Positions 52,581 to 62,445 are shown, counted from the first letter of the stretch. The stretch is 64,000 nt of DNA from Prevotellaceae bacterium HUN156 (GCA_900119285.1 FPIT01000004.1:186001-250000); one strand, 5' to 3'. A program made the numbers and translations. The notes: a model not told the origin generated them from the letters alone.

Positions 52581-54710
52581 ATGGCAGGAAATGAAAGTTT
52601 GAAACTGGTGGAGGAGGCTCTGTTGAGAGGTAACTGTGGTGAAGCGATTCGCTGCATGGAAAACTATCTGGGTGCATGGCCAGAACAGCATACTGCAGAG
52701 AAAGTGGCACAGTTGCGCGAAGACTATGAGCGCATGGTAGCCTATTGGAAACAAGGAGGCAGCGATCCGCAGAGAGAGCAGCTCTATCAGCAACTGTTGC
52801 AGCGAATGTATGTGATATACGCTAATGTGGCGCATTACCACCGCATGCAGGCATCACCTTATCAGAATAGCTTATATACAAGAGTGCGACAGGCACAGCG
52901 CGACTGGTCGCTGGCAGCAATCCGTCAGGAGATGGAAGATTTTGTCAGCAATGTGGCTATGCTACAGTTAGAACCTGAAAACAAACGTGCTGCCAAAAGC
53001 GAAGTGCTTTATCGTGACCATCAGCAGCGAATGAACCAACTGTTTGAATATGTCATGACGTCGCGTCAGTGGTCGGATGGTGTGGGACAACAGTTTGCGG
53101 AGATGATGGTGTCGCCAACGATTGATACCAATGATCAACAACTGATTATTGCTGCGGTGATGCTCTCGCTGATGAACCAGTTTGATATGGCAAAGTTCCG
53201 CATGTTGATACAGGTGTATCAGCAGTCGCAGGATGAGGCCGTAAAGCAGAGAGCATTGGTGGGCTGGGTGCTGGCAACAGTAAACACCTGGCAAAACGTA
53301 TATCCTGAACAGCGTGAACTGATAGAGCAGTTGACTGCTTCAGAAGAAGTATGTCAGGAGTTGACGGAACTGCAAATCCAGTTTATCTATTGCCTGGATG
53401 AGCAGAATGCCAGCAATACCTTTAATAAGGAAATCATGCCTGACCTGATGAACAACTCTTTCAAGATGACACCGAAAGGCATAGAGGAAATTGAGGAAGA
53501 CCGATTGGAAGAGGTGTTGCATCCGGAAGTATCAGAGGAACGAATGGAGCGCATGGAGGCCAGTATTCGACGCATGATGGATATGGAGAAGGAAGGAGCA
53601 GACATCTTCTTCCGCAGCTTTGCTCAAATCAAGCGCTATCCGTTCTTCTACGATATCAGCAACTGGCTGGTTCCTTTCTTTATGAATCATCCCGATATTG
53701 CAAGATATGTGGATAATGAGAATACTCGTGCTATGCTGAAGAAGGTGCTCATCTCAAAGACCTTTTGCAATAGTGACAAGTACTCGTTTGTCATTGCTTT
53801 CCAAGAGGTGCTGAAGCAGTTGCCTGAGAATATTCGAAAGATGATGAATCAGGAGATGCCTATGCCTGAAACGGATGATGCAGTAGAGCATACACCAGCG
53901 TTTATCCGTCGTATCTATCTGATGGACGTTTATCGCTTCTTCCGCCTGTTCAGCCATCGCTCAGAATTGTATAATCCCTTTGAACCTGATAAGAACGGAC
54001 TGGAAGGCTGTGTATTCTTCTGCTCTGAGTTGTTTGCCAATACTCCTTTGGAGAAAAACAAGGCGCAGATTGTCAGACAACTGAAGAAAAGAAAGATGCA
54101 GTATAGGGCAAATAGGGTGCTGGATTCCTTCTCAGAGGAATACCGCGATGTGCAGTATTATTTGTGGACAAAGGATTATGAGCATGTACTGCAACTGGAA
54201 CCTAATAATGAACGTGCTATCTTGGGATTGGCTCGCCAGTTGTATGAGGAAGAACGCTATGAGGAGGCACTGCAGCACTTCCAAGGGCTATTGACAACTT
54301 ATCCGGAGAAGACCAACTATCAGTTGCATGTGGCTATCTGTCAGGTGCAACTGGAACAATATGAGGAAGCGCTGAAGGTGCTCTATCGCTTGAACTATGA
54401 ACAGCCTGAGAATGACAGCGTGAATAGAGTGTTGGCCTGGACGCTGACCTGTCAGGGAAAATTGGAACAAGCAGAAAAGATATATGGTCAACTGACTCAG
54501 AGCGAACAGCAGCAGACCGAAGACTTGAAGAACTATGGCTATTGCTTGTGGCTGCAAGGACAGATAGAGCGTGCTGCAACTGTATTCCAGCAATACGTCA
54601 AAGGCGGCAACGTGACTCAAAAATCACCATTCTTTGACGAGGAATGGTTGCTGAAAAGAGGCGTGTCTGCCACGGAAATCAAGATGATGGAGTCTTTGCT
54701 CTTTGCTTAA
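52581..54710 (+). CDS. Large tetratricopeptide-repeat protein
   Basis: 709 residues without a signal peptide, hence probably cytoplasmic. Helical throughout; the C-terminal part (about 540-690) has clear TPR units (ALQHFQGLLTTYPEKTNYQL, ALKVLYRLNYEQPENDSVNR). The N-terminal half is related helical repeats. TPR proteins hold complexes together; the partner is unknown. Co-transcribed with the upstream binding lipoprotein. It converges with the phospholipase D gene 15 nt later. Confidence 0.87.
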   Translation: MAGNESLKLVEEALLRGNCGEAIRCMENYLGAWPEQHTAEKVAQLREDYERMVAYWKQGGSDPQREQLYQQLLQRMYVIYANVAHYHRMQASPYQNSLYTRVRQAQRDWSLAAIRQEMEDFVSNVAMLQLEPENKRAAKSEVLYRDHQQRMNQLFEYVMTSRQWSDGVGQQFAEMMVSPTIDTNDQQLIIAAVMLSLMNQFDMAKFRMLIQVYQQSQDEAVKQRALVGWVLATVNTWQNVYPEQRELIEQLTASEEVCQELTELQIQFIYCLDEQNASNTFNKEIMPDLMNNSFKMTPKGIEEIEEDRLEEVLHPEVSEERMERMEASIRRMMDMEKEGADIFFRSFAQIKRYPFFYDISNWLVPFFMNHPDIARYVDNENTRAMLKKVLISKTFCNSDKYSFVIAFQEVLKQLPENIRKMMNQEMPMPETDDAVEHTPAFIRRIYLMDVYRFFRLFSHRSELYNPFEPDKNGLEGCVFFCSELFANTPLEKNKAQIVRQLKKRKMQYRANRVLDSFSEEYRDVQYYLWTKDYEHVLQLEPNNERAILGLARQLYEEERYEEALQHFQGLLTTYPEKTNYQLHVAICQVQLEQYEEALKVLYRLNYEQPENDSVNRVLAWTLTCQGKLEQAEKIYGQLTQSEQQQTEDLKNYGYCLWLQGQIERAATVFQQYVKGGNVTQKSPFFDEEWLLKRGVSATEIKMMESLLFA

Positions 54711-54725
54711 AAGGGTAACGACTGC

Positions 54726-56015
54726 TTAGAGGAACGGCTGCAAGAGATGAGCAAACCAACCGCGGAATTTCTGCCAACGAGTGCGGAACTCATCCCACGA
54801 CTTATCCGTCAGCAGGAAACTCTTCTGCTTGTCGCGCCAGAACATGTCGTCTAATTCCTTGGTAGTCTTTGGGTCAATGACAACTGCGTTTTCCTCAAAG
54901 TCACACTTCAAACTGCGAGCATCCAGATTGGTACTTCCCACCGTACAATATTTGCCATCAACCATCATTATCTTTGAATGATGGAAACCTGGTTTGTAGA
55001 GCCATACGGTGGCACCACGCTTCATCAGTTTATGTGCTTGGTATAAGGCACAATCTGGAGTCAGAGGAATATCACTCTTTGCAGACAGCATGATTTCTAC
55101 TTTTACACCGCGACGGATGGCACGTGTGAGTGCTTTCGTCATTGTAGGAATCAGGGTGAAGTAGGGGTTGATGATATGGATGGAGTCTTTAGCCTGATTG
55201 ATGGCATTGATATAAAAGGTACGCATAATCTTGGGAGTGACGCCTGGCTCGCGATTGATGATGCCAACCATTTTATTGCCTCGTGTGGCAGTGGTGTCAG
55301 GTTTGAGATTCTGAAAACGGGTAAGTGTACCACCATTATAATATTTAGCACCACTGACGTTCTCACCAGTAGTACGATTCCATATCCTAAAGAATATCTT
55401 CTGCAACTCATTGACGGCATCACCTTCAATGCGACAATGCATGTCGCGCCATTCACCCACTTGCTCGGTGCCTTTAATGTAGTAGTCGGCTACATTCATA
55501 CCACCTGTATAAGCTATACGACCATCGATGACTACAATCTTGCGGTGGTCGCGACCATAGATGTGGTTTACCCACGGAAAGCGGATGGGGCTGTATTCCA
55601 CGATGTTGATACCATCTTCGCGCAAAGGTTTGAGATGGTGCTTCTTCAATGGTTGGTTGTTAGAGTCGTTACCGAAACCATCGAACATGGCGCGAACCTC
55701 CACACCCTCTTTACTCTTCTGTCTCAGTAGGTCGAAGAGTAGGGTGGCGATGGAGTCGTTGCGGAAATTGAAATACTCAAGGTGAATGCTGCTCTTAGCT
55801 TGGCGGATAGCCTTGAACATGTCGTCAAACTTCTCCTGTCCAGACAACAATAGTGTTACACTATTATTATTGGTGAAATGGATGCCGCTATCACGCAGCG
55901 TGTGAACAATTAAAGAATCACTTGTCTGCGCGGTGGCTGTGAAAGGTAAAAAGGTGAAAAGGTAAAAAGGTAAGAAATATATATACCTATTTATTTTCTT
56001 ATATGTCATCATCAT
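54726..56015 (-). CDS. Phospholipase D-family protein, cardiolipin synthase-like, exported
   Basis: 429 residues with two HKD motifs: HRKIVVIDGRIAYTGG near 160 and HHSKIMMVDGKYCTVGSTNLD near 344 (split: HHSKIMMVD, TVGSTNLD). Such enzymes join two phosphatidylglycerol molecules or hydrolyse phosphodiesters. Instead of two N-terminal membrane helices it has a Sec signal (FYLFTFLPFTATAQ) whose DNA consists of repeated AAAGGTAAAAAGG words. It is 38 nt downstream of the degenerate hybrid sensor, in the kdsA operon direction. Confidence 0.9.
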   Translation of the reverse strand: MMMTYKKINRYIYFLPFYLFTFLPFTATAQTSDSLIVHTLRDSGIHFTNNNSVTLLLSGQEKFDDMFKAIRQAKSSIHLEYFNFRNDSIATLLFDLLRQKSKEGVEVRAMFDGFGNDSNNQPLKKHHLKPLREDGINIVEYSPIRFPWVNHIYGRDHRKIVVIDGRIAYTGGMNVADYYIKGTEQVGEWRDMHCRIEGDAVNELQKIFFRIWNRTTGENVSGAKYYNGGTLTRFQNLKPDTTATRGNKMVGIINREPGVTPKIMRTFYINAINQAKDSIHIINPYFTLIPTMTKALTRAIRRGVKVEIMLSAKSDIPLTPDCALYQAHKLMKRGATVWLYKPGFHHSKIMMVDGKYCTVGSTNLDARSLKCDFEENAVVIDPKTTKELDDMFWRDKQKSFLLTDKSWDEFRTRWQKFRGWFAHLLQPFL

Positions 56016-56053
56016 TATAGTCTTTCCTTTACTTTTTTACCTTTTTACCTTTA
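55941..56053. repeat. Micro-repeat pair AAAGGTAAAAAGG flanking the PLD start
   Basis: One block (55941-55974) lies inside the signal peptide codons of the phospholipase D gene, the other (56023-56053, CTTTTTTACCTTTTTACC) before its ATG and at the preceding stop. They are in opposite orientation. Confidence 0.7.
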
Positions 56054-59000
56054 TTATTTTTTATTCTTCAAACGGTACTCCAATGGGGTAATACCATACT
56101 TCTCCTTGAAAATGTTGATAAAGTTCTCTGCAGTCATGAAACCTACATTGATGGCCAACTCACTCATGTTAATATTGGTGGTGACAAGCAATGTGCATGC
56201 ATGCTTCAGACGAATCTCGCGCACAACCTCAGCAGGAGTCTTGGTCGTGATGTTGCGTATCTTGTGGAACAGAGGAACACGTCCCATACCCATAGCAGCT
56301 GCAATGTCCTCTAAGCTCAACTGTCCACGACTCATATTCTGCAAGACAAACTGCTCTACGTTGCGCATCAACTGCTGATCCATCACATTGGTCATAGAGT
56401 AGTCGCCGATAGTCTTTCCGTCATAGTATTTCTCTAAGACGTTAGGCTGCTCTGGGGTAGTAGCATTATCTGCCGTCTCCTCGCTAGCTGCTGCCTCTTC
56501 TGTCTCAGGAGTGTTTCGTACATCCACGTTTGTAAACTCTTCGAATGACATGGTGGCTGTAGTCATACTTGCATTCTGACCTTCCAGCATACGTGTCTCC
56601 TTACCCTCGATGACATTCTGGTTAATCTCGATAGGAGCAAGTCCCATCACCTTGTTGAAACGCATCACAGCATCCTGTACGTTGAATGGCTTTGCCAAGT
56701 AGTCATCAGCTGCCAAAGTGATATTCTGCTCTTCCATATCCTGCTGAGTCAGCACGTTGTCAGTCATCAGGATAAACTTCGTCTTACTCATGCGATGGTT
56801 AGACTTAAACTGGTTGCAGAGTTCGCTACCAGTAATCTCATTACCCATATTCTGCTTACATACTACGAGGTCAGCCTTCAGCGTCTCTATGTCTGGTTGT
56901 GCAGACTTGATAGTGTCGTAGATATGTATATCGTAGATTTCACACAGGTGAGCCTTCATGAAGTGGAGGAACTCTCGATTGTCGTCAATGAATACCACGA
57001 TAGCCTTATAGGTAAGTCCCTCAATACGCAGAGGTTTGATGTCTGCCATGATTGACATCTCTGTTGTGGTAGCCAGTTCAATCTCTCCATGGTCGTTGAG
57101 CTCCAACAGGTCTTTAGCTGTAGATTCAGCCTTCTTCTCAGGATTCTCCAGTGTGCTCTGCATCTCTGAGATGCGAGTGATGACTTGTAGCAGTTGGAAG
57201 TGCAGAGAGTTCAACTGCTCACGACCTTCCAGCGACTGTTCTCTCTCAGCCATATCGCTGAGGATGGTGGTCATACGTGCCATAGGTTGTCTGAGCTCTT
57301 CGCTCGTCAACTTGATTTCTTCACGCTGGCGTCCTAACTCTTCAATAATGGTACGTCTCTTCTTCCATGCTTTCTTGTACTTCTTGATACCATATCTCCA
57401 AATAAGCACGATGATGATGAGTACAATAACATAGAAGGTAAGCATCCACCATGACAGCCACCAAGGACGGTCAATGTGGATTTCAAGTATACGCTCCTGA
57501 TCGCTGACAGCACCATCGGCATTCATGGCTTTTACGTGCAACTTATAGGTGCCACTTCCCAGATCGTTGAATCTTACACCATGAAGTAGGGCATCAGCAT
57601 TGCGCCAGTCGTTGTCGAGGCCTTCCATCCAGTACATAAACTGCGAGCGCTCACCTTGGTTGTAGTTACCAGCAGAGAACTGGATAGTAATATTGTTCTG
57701 GTTGTTGGCCAGCTCAATCCTATTGCTCTCGTTAAGTGCCTGAGGCAGAATAATATTTCCGTTGTACTTGACACTCGTAAGAATCTCCTGTTCACCAATA
57801 AACAGCTGTGTCAGCATCACACGAGGCAAAGATACTTGCTCATCCTTGTTGTCATGGCGCGCCCAGTTGACACCATACAAACCACCGAATAATACCGTGC
57901 CGTCTTGCTTGGTCAGGATAGAGCCCATATTGAACTCATTGCTTTGCAAACCATCACTAATGGTGTAGTTGTACAAACCATAGTTGAAGGTCTCGTCCTC
58001 ATGGTTGCGCTGTACTACTACGCGACAAACACCATTGCTGGTAGTAATCCAAATGCTGTTATTCTTGTCTTCTGCAATACCGCAGATAGAGTTGTTACAC
58101 AGTCCGTCTTTCTCTGTGAGGATGCTTAGTTCATCGTTGGCGGGGTTTAAGATGTTGATACCTTCACGAGTACCAATCCACAACAGACCTCTGGAGTCTT
58201 CGAATACCTGTGTGATATAGTTGTTCGTGAATGATTTCATGTTCGAGAAGTTACCCGTCAGCACAGTCTTCTCACGATTCGACAGGTTAAGAATCATCAG
58301 TCCCTCACTTGTACCAATGAGCATATTATTGTTGACACCATAGAATAGGGTAGTGATATTGTTGGTATTCAACATGCCGTTCTCCTTAGTGTATGAGGAG
58401 AAGGTATTCATCTTGGGATTATATACCTGTAGGCCACCATTGGTAGCTATCCAGAGGTTACCGGTCTTATCACAGCAGAGTGCATTGATATGGTCGTCAA
58501 TCAGCGTCTTCATGCTGTCGCGTGCAGCAGAATAGAAACTGCTGGTACCATTCTTGATACGTGTCAGACCATTCTGCTTAGAACCAACCCACAAACTTCC
58601 GTCAGGCGTAGTGGTCATGCATGTAATCTTATGACTTGCCAATGGACCCTCATAGTCGATGATGCCTTTATCACTTGTAGCATACCACACCTTTCCGTCA
58701 TTATCCTGGGCGATAGCGGTGATGTCGCCATTGATAAGTGATTGGAATTTATAGATGTTGTCGCCATAGAAAGATAGACCAGATTTCTCTGTTCCTACCC
58801 ATAGCAGGTCTGTATCATCCACATAGACACTCTGAATAGCCAAAGTCTCTTCTGCTATATGCATTCTGTTGACACCCTTAGGATGAACAGGCTCCATCTC
58901 GCTCAGGTTGTTGACATTAGTACGGATAAGTCCGCACTGGTCGGTAGCAATCCAGATGTTACCCTTACTGTCACCAGCCATGCCATTGACACTATGGTCG

Positions 59001-59803
59001 GTGTCTGTTCCCGTCATGCCCAGTTTGTCACCAATCGTTGTGTTCCAGGTATTGGTGCTTTTGTTGTAGAGCATGAGCGTACCCTGACCATATAGCCAGA
59101 TATTATCCAACTGGTCGGCAAAGGCATTCAGTGAGTTCGATTTGCGCAGATGTTGTTGGGCTATGTAGTCATTGCGCCAAACGGTATGCTGCTGGTGCAT
59201 GATGTCGCAACAAACAATGCGTCCGTCTTCATAAATAATCAGTGCACCATCGCGACATTCGCTGATGGCAGAAATTACACCTTGTGGCACACCATGGTCA
59301 TCATCAGTGTAACCATATTCATAAAGTAGTTGTTGCTGCATATTGTAGGCAACGACACCTTTGTTGGGAATGGCTGCCCAGAAGTTCTTATGCTTGTCGA
59401 TATATACCACATTAGGTGTACCTTCAATGCCCATGCGACCATACACTTGTTTCATGTCGCGTTCAAAGGTTTCCGTTTGTGGGTGATAGATGCAGAAACC
59501 CGCTGCGGTCTGAATCCACAGCGTTCCCTCAAGGGTTTCTTGTATGCTGATGATATAACTGTCGGGCAGCGATGAGCCGTCCTGTGAGTTGCATTGGAAA
59601 CTATGGAAGGTGTAGCCGTCATAACGATAGAGTCCAGCAGGCGTTCCTAACCACATATAGCCTCGCGAGTCCTTCAGAATACAGTTGATTTGGCTGATGG
59701 TAAGACCATTGCGGGCATCCAAGGTCTTGAACAGATAGACACCGGCAGCAGCCAAAGGCAACGCCAGCATCATTATCAGCAGCATCTTTTTCAATATCTT
59801 CAT
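56054..59803 (-). CDS. Hybrid two-component-like regulator without kinase domain
   Basis: 1249 residues with the layout of a Bacteroidota hybrid two-component system: export/TM segment 1-20, periplasmic beta-propeller (about 25-690, many IWIATxxGL-like blades), Y_Y_Y domain (about 700-765), TM about 775-795, HisKA-like helices (about 800-880), receiver (about 915-1040) and AraC-type helix-turn-helix (about 1150-1249). The ATPase domain is missing; HisKA reads TSEELRQPM with Glu835 for the His; the receiver has Lys983 where Asp is expected (VVCKQNMGNE). Ligand binding may act on the DNA-binding part directly. The gene starts 10 nt after kdsD and no susCD pair is near. Confidence 0.9.
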   Translation of the reverse strand: MKILKKMLLIMMLALPLAAAGVYLFKTLDARNGLTISQINCILKDSRGYMWLGTPAGLYRYDGYTFHSFQCNSQDGSSLPDSYIISIQETLEGTLWIQTAAGFCIYHPQTETFERDMKQVYGRMGIEGTPNVVYIDKHKNFWAAIPNKGVVAYNMQQQLLYEYGYTDDDHGVPQGVISAISECRDGALIIYEDGRIVCCDIMHQQHTVWRNDYIAQQHLRKSNSLNAFADQLDNIWLYGQGTLMLYNKSTNTWNTTIGDKLGMTGTDTDHSVNGMAGDSKGNIWIATDQCGLIRTNVNNLSEMEPVHPKGVNRMHIAEETLAIQSVYVDDTDLLWVGTEKSGLSFYGDNIYKFQSLINGDITAIAQDNDGKVWYATSDKGIIDYEGPLASHKITCMTTTPDGSLWVGSKQNGLTRIKNGTSSFYSAARDSMKTLIDDHINALCCDKTGNLWIATNGGLQVYNPKMNTFSSYTKENGMLNTNNITTLFYGVNNNMLIGTSEGLMILNLSNREKTVLTGNFSNMKSFTNNYITQVFEDSRGLLWIGTREGINILNPANDELSILTEKDGLCNNSICGIAEDKNNSIWITTSNGVCRVVVQRNHEDETFNYGLYNYTISDGLQSNEFNMGSILTKQDGTVLFGGLYGVNWARHDNKDEQVSLPRVMLTQLFIGEQEILTSVKYNGNIILPQALNESNRIELANNQNNITIQFSAGNYNQGERSQFMYWMEGLDNDWRNADALLHGVRFNDLGSGTYKLHVKAMNADGAVSDQERILEIHIDRPWWLSWWMLTFYVIVLIIIVLIWRYGIKKYKKAWKKRRTIIEELGRQREEIKLTSEELRQPMARMTTILSDMAEREQSLEGREQLNSLHFQLLQVITRISEMQSTLENPEKKAESTAKDLLELNDHGEIELATTTEMSIMADIKPLRIEGLTYKAIVVFIDDNREFLHFMKAHLCEIYDIHIYDTIKSAQPDIETLKADLVVCKQNMGNEITGSELCNQFKSNHRMSKTKFILMTDNVLTQQDMEEQNITLAADDYLAKPFNVQDAVMRFNKVMGLAPIEINQNVIEGKETRMLEGQNASMTTATMSFEEFTNVDVRNTPETEEAAASEETADNATTPEQPNVLEKYYDGKTIGDYSMTNVMDQQLMRNVEQFVLQNMSRGQLSLEDIAAAMGMGRVPLFHKIRNITTKTPAEVVREIRLKHACTLLVTTNINMSELAINVGFMTAENFINIFKEKYGITPLEYRLKNKK

Positions 59804-59813
59804 ACTCCTTTAA

Positions 59814-60761
59814 TTATAATACACATGCATAGCGGTCCACGATACCGAGAAGATGATTCTCTTCGTCAACAACCAGCACGTTATGGATTTTATGTTTGTT
59901 CATGAGCTTTTGTATCTCAGAAATCTTAGCCTGTGGACCAACGGTCTTTGGCGTACGAGTCATGATGTCTTCAACGGTATGGTTGAAGAATTCTGCCTGC
60001 CACTTCTCCATAGCTCTACGGATATCACCATCGGTAATCATACCTGCAATGCAACCGTTTTCTATGGCTACACCCAGTCCCAGCTGACCTTTGCTGATGT
60101 GGATGATAGCTTGTCCCAAATGCATATCTGCCGAAATGAGAGGCATGTTCTCTGTAATCATTACGTCCTGAGCTGTAGTCAGCAGTCGCTTTCCCAACTC
60201 TCCACCAGGATGGAACTGGGCAAAGTCTTGTGGCTGGAAGTTGCGCTTCTCCATCAGTGCAATGGCCAGCGCATCGCCCATAGCCAGTGTAGCTGTGGTA
60301 CTGCTGGTAGGTGCCAGATTCAGCGGACAGGCTTCTTTCTCGACACTTACATTCAGATGATAGGTAGAATATTTAGCTAACAATGATTTAGGATTGCCAC
60401 TCATGCCGATGATAGGTATCTGCATGTGTAGCACCATGGGGATGAAGCGCAACAACTCATCAGTTTGTCCTGAGTTTGAGATGGCCAACACCACATCATT
60501 GGCAGACATCACTCCTAAGTCGCCATGATAGACATCCAGCGGATTGATGAAGAATGATGGCGTACCTGTTGAGGCCAGTGTTGCGGCAATCTTTGCTCCG
60601 ATGTGTCCGCTTTTGCCTACACCAGTTACGATGACCTTGCCAGGACAATCCATAATCAAGTCTACGGCCTTGTCAAACTGGTCGTCCATCAGGGGTATCA
60701 GGTCAAGAATGGCCTGTGCCTCGTCCTTTAAACATTGTATCGCGTATTCTTTTGTTGTCAC
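59814..60761 (-). CDS. kdsD: D-arabinose-5-phosphate isomerase (KpsF/GutQ/KdsD family)
   Basis: 315 residues. SIS domain about 35-180 (GVGKSGHIGAKIAATLASTG near 45, HGDLGVM near 82) and two CBS domains about 205-315 ending GIVDRYACVL. Converts ribulose-5-phosphate to arabinose-5-phosphate, first step to Kdo. It follows kdsA after 37 nt and precedes the degenerate hybrid sensor by 10 nt. CBS domains could sense a nucleotide. Confidence 0.94.
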   Translation of the reverse strand: MTTKEYAIQCLKDEAQAILDLIPLMDDQFDKAVDLIMDCPGKVIVTGVGKSGHIGAKIAATLASTGTPSFFINPLDVYHGDLGVMSANDVVLAISNSGQTDELLRFIPMVLHMQIPIIGMSGNPKSLLAKYSTYHLNVSVEKEACPLNLAPTSSTTATLAMGDALAIALMEKRNFQPQDFAQFHPGGELGKRLLTTAQDVMITENMPLISADMHLGQAIIHISKGQLGLGVAIENGCIAGMITDGDIRRAMEKWQAEFFNHTVEDIMTRTPKTVGPQAKISEIQKLMNKHKIHNVLVVDEENHLLGIVDRYACVL

Positions 60762-60798
60762 AATTCTTTTCTTTTATCGTTATAACGTAATTTCGTTA

Positions 60799-61560
60799 TT
60801 ACGCCTTCTCAATTAAATTCTTAATAAGACCTTCCAGTTTATCCAACTCCAGCATATTGGCGGCATCGCTGAGTCCTTGATCAGGATTGGGGTGTACCTC
60901 AAAGAAGAAGCCGTTGGCACCAAAGGCTTTGGCAGCCATAGCCATCTGAGGAACAAAACGACGATCACCACCAGTCTTGCCATCAGCACCACCAGGGCGC
61001 TGCACACTGTGGGTACAGTCCATGATGACCGTATCGGTAATCTCCAGCATATCGGGGATGTTGCGGAAATCAACCACCAGATTGTTATAGCCCATCATAT
61101 TGCCACGCTCTGTCAGCCAAACCTCCTTGGCACCACTTTCGCGAGCTTTCTCAACAGGATATTTCATGTCGTGACCGCTCAAGAATTGTGCTTTTTTGAT
61201 GTTGACAATGCGTCCTGTGCGAGCAGCAGCCAGCAACAGGTCGGTCTGTCGGCAAAGGAAAGCGGGAATCTGCAGGATGTCGCATACTTGTCCCGCAGGT
61301 TCTGCCTGCCAGGCTTCATGAATATCTGTCAGTACGCGCAATCCGTATTTTGCCTTCACGTCACTGAGCATCAGCAAACCATGGTCAATGCCTGGTCCGC
61401 GGAAAGAACGTAAAGAGGTACGATTAGCCTTGTCAAACGAGGCCTTAAAGATAATATCGGTGCCCAATTTCTTGTTGATTTCCACCAACTTAGAAGCCAC
61501 CGTGTCTAATAACTCGGCAGATTCTATCACACAAGGGCCAGCTATAAACGTCTGTTTCAT
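60799..61560 (-). CDS. kdsA: 3-deoxy-8-phosphooctulonate synthase
   Basis: 253 residues from ATG 61560 (MKQTFIAGPCVIES); a much longer frame runs back into the promoter region and is rejected. KASFDKANRTSLRSFRGPG near 40, DIHEAWQAEP near 82 and the C-terminal VHPNPDQGLSDAAN near 228 are conserved. It condenses arabinose-5-phosphate with phosphoenolpyruvate. It heads the apparent operon kdsA-kdsD-hybrid regulator-PLD. Confidence 0.96.
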   Translation of the reverse strand: MKQTFIAGPCVIESAELLDTVASKLVEINKKLGTDIIFKASFDKANRTSLRSFRGPGIDHGLLMLSDVKAKYGLRVLTDIHEAWQAEPAGQVCDILQIPAFLCRQTDLLLAAARTGRIVNIKKAQFLSGHDMKYPVEKARESGAKEVWLTERGNMMGYNNLVVDFRNIPDMLEITDTVIMDCTHSVQRPGGADGKTGGDRRFVPQMAMAAKAFGANGFFFEVHPNPDQGLSDAANMLELDKLEGLIKNLIEKA

Positions 61561-61585
61561 GCGACTTTTCTTACATAATACCTTG

Positions 61586-61593
61586 CAAAGATA
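61586..61593 (-). promoter_or_regulatory. -7 box TATCTTTG for the kdsA operon
   Basis: Minus-strand TTGTATCTTTGCAAGG, 26 nt before ATG 61560; this supports the short KdsA start. Confidence 0.65.
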
Positions 61594-61740
61594 CAAATAA
61601 GATAGGATAAAACAAAGGAAATGATACTTAAAATACAAATATTTTTGCATTTTTTCTTCAATTCTATGATGTAAATCAATTATTTTATACAAAAAACTTA
61701 AAATGGGGTGAATCGTTTTCTGTGGAAAGATTTTTTGCTC

Positions 61741-61748
61741 TATCTTTG
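61741..61748 (+). promoter_or_regulatory. -7 box TATCTTTG for the outer-membrane barrel gene
   Basis: CTATCTTTGCACCG, with a 55-nt leader to the ATG at 61805. The -33 is weak. Confidence 0.6.
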
Positions 61749-61804
61749 CACCGTCAAAACTGACAAGAACAAACTATATTATTATTAATTTAAAAAGGAA
61801 AATT

Positions 61805-62368
61805 ATGAAAAAGATTGTGATGACTCTGGCTGCTGTTGCAGTAGCTGCTACTATGAACGCTCAGGTTTATGTTGGTGGCGAGGTAGGTTTTGAGACAACT
61901 TCTCAGGATGGTGTAACAAACTCTAGCGTAACATTGATGCCTGAGATTGGTTATAACCTCGACGAGAACTGGGCTGTAGGTCTGTCTTTCGGTTTCGGTC
62001 AGGACAAGAGAGAAGTTACTGAGGAAGTCGGTGGTATTGAGGTAACTGCTACTGTAAAGGATAAGCGCTTCATCATTAACCCATACGTTCGTTACACTTT
62101 CGTAAAGCTCGACAAGGTTAATGTATTCGTTGACGGTGGTCTGTCATACGCTCACTATGACAATGCTGGTGCTAAGAACAACCAGTTCGGTATTGGTGTT
62201 CGTCCCGGTGTAGCTGTAAACCTGAACGATAAGCTGAGCTTCGTTACTCACTTCGGTTGGTTGGGTTACAAGAACTCAAAGGATGATTATGAGGGTGCTA
62301 AGGCTGCCAACACTTTCGGTTTCGACCTGAACAGCAAGGTTAGCTTCGGTATGTACTACAACTTCTAA
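61805..62368 (+). CDS. Outer-membrane beta-barrel protein (OmpW/Ail-like small porin)
   Basis: 187 residues. Signal peptide MKKIVMTLAAVAVAATMNAQ and about eight beta strands (VYVGGEVGFETTSQ, WAVGLSFGFGQDKREV), ending with an aromatic residue (VSFGMYYNF), the outer-membrane assembly signature. Codon use and its strong promoter suggest high expression. The ligand or pore role is unknown. Terminator follows. Confidence 0.9.
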   Translation: MKKIVMTLAAVAVAATMNAQVYVGGEVGFETTSQDGVTNSSVTLMPEIGYNLDENWAVGLSFGFGQDKREVTEEVGGIEVTATVKDKRFIINPYVRYTFVKLDKVNVFVDGGLSYAHYDNAGAKNNQFGIGVRPGVAVNLNDKLSFVTHFGWLGYKNSKDDYEGAKAANTFGFDLNSKVSFGMYYNF

Positions 62369-62404
62369 TCGGAACACGAATAAGTATAAGTTTTAGGAAA
62401 TTTT

Positions 62405-62445
62405 TCCGCCCGACTGTCATGACGACAATCGGGCGGGATTTTTTA
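62405..62445 (+). terminator. Terminator of the barrel gene
   Basis: Fourteen-base arms (TCCGCCCGACTGTC and GACAATCGGGCGGG, one mismatch) around ATGAC with a T run. Confidence 0.85.

Noticed and set aside
56054..59803. Regulator of a polysaccharide utilisation locus
   Set aside because: No susC, susD or glycoside hydrolase gene lies within the window near it.
61561..61692. 44-residue N-terminal extension of KdsA
   Set aside because: It covers the promoter and is not part of the KdsA fold, which begins MKQTFIAGPCVIES.
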